Under the pieces are notes generated by a model. It searched no databases. It was not told where the DNA came from and saw only the letters and a list, made by a program, of their open reading frames with translations. 64,000 bases of DNA from Thermosporothrix hazakensis (GTDB taxonomy: Bacteria > Chloroflexota > Ktedonobacteria > Ktedonobacterales > Ktedonobacteraceae), in contig NZ_QKUF01000015.1 of NCBI RefSeq assembly GCF_003253565.1, positions 62,001-126,000 of the forward strand. The letters run 5' to 3'. Position 1 is the stretch's first letter. Each line of letters opens with the position of its first letter. The position numbers and the translations under genes are program-made. Positions 61,818 through 64,000 of this stretch are shown piece after piece.

Positions 61818-63275
61818 TTACAGGTCCTTCTGTGTGAGCGGACAGTGAATACAGAGGGTTGTACCCATATCTCTCTCGCTCTCAATCGTCACTGATCCGT
61901 TGATCGCCTCAATACGTTCTTCTATCGAGAGGAGCCCTACCCCTTTTCCACGTGCCGCCTCCACCTGAAAGCCAATCCCATTATCGCTAATTTCCAGGAA
62001 GACCGCATCTTCCTCGTAGCGCAATTGGAGCTCAACGCTTGTAGCTTTGCTATGTCGAGCAATATTGGATAACGCTTCCTGCATCACCCGATATAAGGCC
62101 TCTTCCACCTCAAGTCCCAATGGATGTTCTCCCTGTATCCGTACTACTGCCGGAATGCAGGTCTGCTGCTGCCAGTGCAGTGCATATTCCTGAAGTGCCA
62201 GCGCCAGCCCCTTTCCCTCCAGACCAACCGGGCGCAGTTCACGGATCAGCGCAGTTAACTCCTGCTGCACCTGTCGTACCAGATGTTCGGCCTCATAGAG
62301 ATGCTTCTGTGCGGCCTCCTGATCGCGTGACATCAGCCCCTTGACAGTACTGAGTTGCATTGAAACCGCAAACACCTGCTGCTTGACACTATCATGAAGA
62401 TCTCGCGCCAGACGGTTCCGCTCTTCCAGCGTTGCCAGCTTCTGTCGCATTTGAAGTTGCCCCCGAAGCTGCTCAGCCATTCGATTTAACTGACGCGCCA
62501 GATACCCAACCTCATCCCGCGACGTATCTTTTGCAAAGAGCGAGAAGTCTCCCCGGCTCCACCGATCCACAATTGCGTTGAGATGGTTAAAGCGGCGCGT
62601 CAGGCCACGCGAGACCGCAAAGCCAAAGATCATCCCCACAGTACCAGCAAACAGAAAGAGCAACACACCCAGAATCAGCAGCAACAGAAGGAAAGACCAG
62701 AAGATACTGGCAAACTTCCAGTGTAGATCCGAGATATGCAGGACTAACGCCCCAAGTACCTGCTGCCTCCCCTCAATGGGAGCCATAACTAGCCAGAAAT
62801 TCTTTTCCTTATACAGCGCTGTCTTCGACTTTCCATGCAGGATATCCTGCAACTGTTGTGCCGGGCTGCCACTTAAACGGAGCCCAATCTGCGTATTTAT
62901 CGCGGGCGCTTCCTCACCAGAGGAGGCTAAAACGCGACCAGCAGAGTCAACAACCACCACGTATTTTCTGGCAGCCATAAACGGGTCAAAATCAAAGTGA
63001 CTCTCCAGCTCCTTGCTCATGCTCTGCAAGCCGTGTCTATCGGGCTCGCCAAGAAGCAGCGGCGCGGCCTTTCTGGCGGAATCCTCCACATCCCCCTGAT
63101 AGAATTCCGGCATTGGCACAAGCACCATAAAGATGCCAAATAAAGCCAGAAAGAACAGGATTGCCAGAAGCAACTGTGCCAGAACAGTTGTCACAGTGTA
63201 GGAAAGCGTCAATTTCCCCTGAAGCCGAAAGAACGGGCTCAGAAAGCGCCTCAGGAAACGGCGGAAAAGTTTCAC
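61818..63275 (-). CDS. sensor histidine kinase, HisKA_3 (NarX/DesK-like) type
   Basis: A 485-residue membrane sensor. Two helices (about 22-50 and 190-222) bracket an extracytoplasmic domain of about 135 residues. A HAMP-like segment (RRFNHLNAIVDRWSRGDFSL) follows, then the phospho-acceptor His in RLARDLHDSVKQQVFA, and an ATPase domain with NIARHSKATSVELQL, ISDNGIGFQ and GVGLLSIEERIE. The matching response regulator is 59319-59978. The gene lies between ABC permease and ATPase genes on the same strand, so the transporter may also take part in sensing, as in Bce-type systems (inference). Confidence 0.93.
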   Translation of the reverse strand: MKLFRRFLRRFLSPFFRLQGKLTLSYTVTTVLAQLLLAILFFLALFGIFMVLVPMPEFYQGDVEDSARKAAPLLLGEPDRHGLQSMSKELESHFDFDPFMAARKYVVVVDSAGRVLASSGEEAPAINTQIGLRLSGSPAQQLQDILHGKSKTALYKEKNFWLVMAPIEGRQQVLGALVLHISDLHWKFASIFWSFLLLLLILGVLLFLFAGTVGMIFGFAVSRGLTRRFNHLNAIVDRWSRGDFSLFAKDTSRDEVGYLARQLNRMAEQLRGQLQMRQKLATLEERNRLARDLHDSVKQQVFAVSMQLSTVKGLMSRDQEAAQKHLYEAEHLVRQVQQELTALIRELRPVGLEGKGLALALQEYALHWQQQTCIPAVVRIQGEHPLGLEVEEALYRVMQEALSNIARHSKATSVELQLRYEEDAVFLEISDNGIGFQVEAARGKGVGLLSIEERIEAINGSVTIESERDMGTTLCIHCPLTQKDL

Positions 63276-63342
63276 AGCATGGTACTCCGGTTACAGTTTC
63301 GATTTCCCCATTGTAGCACCATCAGTCCCGTCCGTTTACCCC

Positions 63343-64000
63343 CTACCCCTGCTCCCCGGCTCTGCCTCGGACCTGAAACACTATCCAGGCACCCAGGAGA
63401 AAACTCATTGTATACGCTGCAAGTCCCAATGCAGGCGCCAGCAGATTCTGCTGCACCGGGACAGCCGACTGCAACGATATCGCGTTCAACTGAAGCAGCG
63501 CCGCCGACAACTGCGAGGGCAGATATTGCACTACCCACCCACAGGGAACACCCGGCAGGCCAAGCAGCCAGACAAGTAATGGTTCCAGCACGAAGACTAT
63601 GACCAGCGGAAGACCACAGGCCAGCGGCCACGAACGCGTTACAAGAGCCAGCATAAACGCCAGCGCCACATAGGGAAGCTGCGTATAGAGCGTACGCGCA
63701 CAACTCAGAACCACCTGCACCGTGCTCAGCGGCACAAGCGGAACAGAGCCATGCATCAGGAAGGTGTAGAAAAGAGATAGCGCCCCGATCCAGAGCAGGG
63801 AGAACAGAAGCAGCAGGACCATCAGTCCGAACAGCGCCACAAAACGGGCCCCCAGCATGATCGAACGCGTCACACTGCTCTGATACCAGAGGGCTCCTGT
63901 TCGACGAGAAAGACGTTGCACATTGTATGCCGCCACCAGTACCAGCAGGACAGCGCCCCCAATATGACGAATCGAGACCGTATCAAAAGCCATCAGAAGC
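63343..64000 (-). CDS. ABC-2-type transporter permease, partial (5' end outside window)
   Basis: The frame remains open to the window edge, so the start is not in view; an internal ATG lies at 63993. The visible 216 or more residues contain at least five hydrophobic segments (for example FVALFGLMVLLLLFSLLWIG and LPLVIVFVLEPLLVWLLGLP) and an extracellular-loop-like stretch before the last helix (LLAPALGLAAYTMSFLLGAW). It is the first gene seen of the ABC/two-component cluster. It shares type but little sequence with the permease at 60025-60936, so the transporter may have two unlike membrane subunits. Confidence 0.75.
   Translation of the reverse strand, partial: LLMAFDTVSIRHIGGAVLLVLVAAYNVQRLSRRTGALWYQSSVTRSIMLGARFVALFGLMVLLLLFSLLWIGALSLFYTFLMHGSVPLVPLSTVQVVLSCARTLYTQLPYVALAFMLALVTRSWPLACGLPLVIVFVLEPLLVWLLGLPGVPCGWVVQYLPSQLSAALLQLNAISLQSAVPVQQNLLAPALGLAAYTMSFLLGAWIVFQVRGRAGEQG

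Noticed and set aside
61729..61818. Short hydrophobic frame after the sensor kinase (ends VVACVMLIL)
   Set aside because: It looks like a membrane helix, but no ATG, GTG or TTG start with a ribosome-binding site was found. It could be a relic of a permease end.

Overview
The window reads as chromosomal DNA of a bacterium from the Chloroflexota, most likely class Ktedonobacteria. This is inferred from gene content: eukaryote-like Ser/Thr kinases with an extracellular C-terminal domain, a MurF-Alr fusion, a glyQS T-box leader, an hrcA-dnaK-dnaJ locus with CIRCE but no grpE, TTG starts with strong GGAGG sites, and many two-component and ABC genes. No ribosomal RNA gene, recognisable tRNA, CRISPR array or intact insertion sequence was seen. 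It is mostly core genome with accessory additions.

Layout. 1-6331: a MacB/FtsX-type export locus with two large permeases (the first cut by the window edge and frameshifted) and two ATPases. 6379-10458: a membrane protein, a metallo-beta-lactamase-fold hydrolase, two GNAT acetyltransferases and a TrmH-like RNA methyltransferase fused to a MarR-like domain. 10537-13604: a histidine-kinase gene remnant, an SRPBCC protein and an XPB-like helicase. 13790-17593: a minus-strand run rnc > adenine-specific DNA methyltransferase > B12-binding mutase subunit > meaB. 17897-22198: a secreted set of CopC/CopD protein, BNR-type lipoprotein and YVTN-type beta-propeller. 22302-28448: two small membrane proteins and two tandem paralogous receptor kinases. 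28822-32505: a Ski2-like helicase and a threonine dehydratase. 32694-36188: a small membrane ORF, the T-box-controlled glyQS, an EEP-family phosphatase/nuclease and a small membrane protein. 36330-40892: dnaJ, dnaK, hrcA with promoter and CIRCE. 41001-44039: a class A penicillin-binding protein. 44040-44759: a long intergenic region holding an unexplained two-module repeat. 44760-52561: a membrane gluzincin peptidase, dprA, a MazG-like pyrophosphohydrolase, the murF-alr fusion, a lipid kinase and a small membrane protein. 52693-59189: an amino-acid permease, an ArsR-DUF2087-hydrolase-like fusion regulator, a repeat-tailed membrane protein, an SDR and a Gfo/Idh/MocA oxidoreductase. 59319-64000: an ABC exporter interleaved with a NarL-type two-component pair.

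How genes work together. The heat-shock operon is probably repressed by HrcA at the CIRCE that overlaps its own start point. glyQS is probably controlled by uncharged tRNA-Gly. MurF-Alr, the penicillin-binding protein and the kinases point to envelope assembly and sensing. The last five genes look like one stimulus-responsive efflux unit.

Most unusual items: the ArsR-DUF2087 regulator with an apparently dead hydrolase domain (54474-55862), the TrmH-MarR fusion (9235-10458), the two-module repeat (44285-44439), an ABC ATPase with an AbrB-like tail (4624-5583), a DNA methyltransferase translationally coupled to a B12-binding mutase subunit (15171), and a 29-codon leader ORF overlapping the TTG start of murF-alr (48411-48500). 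All domain calls come from reading motifs by eye; no database search was run.
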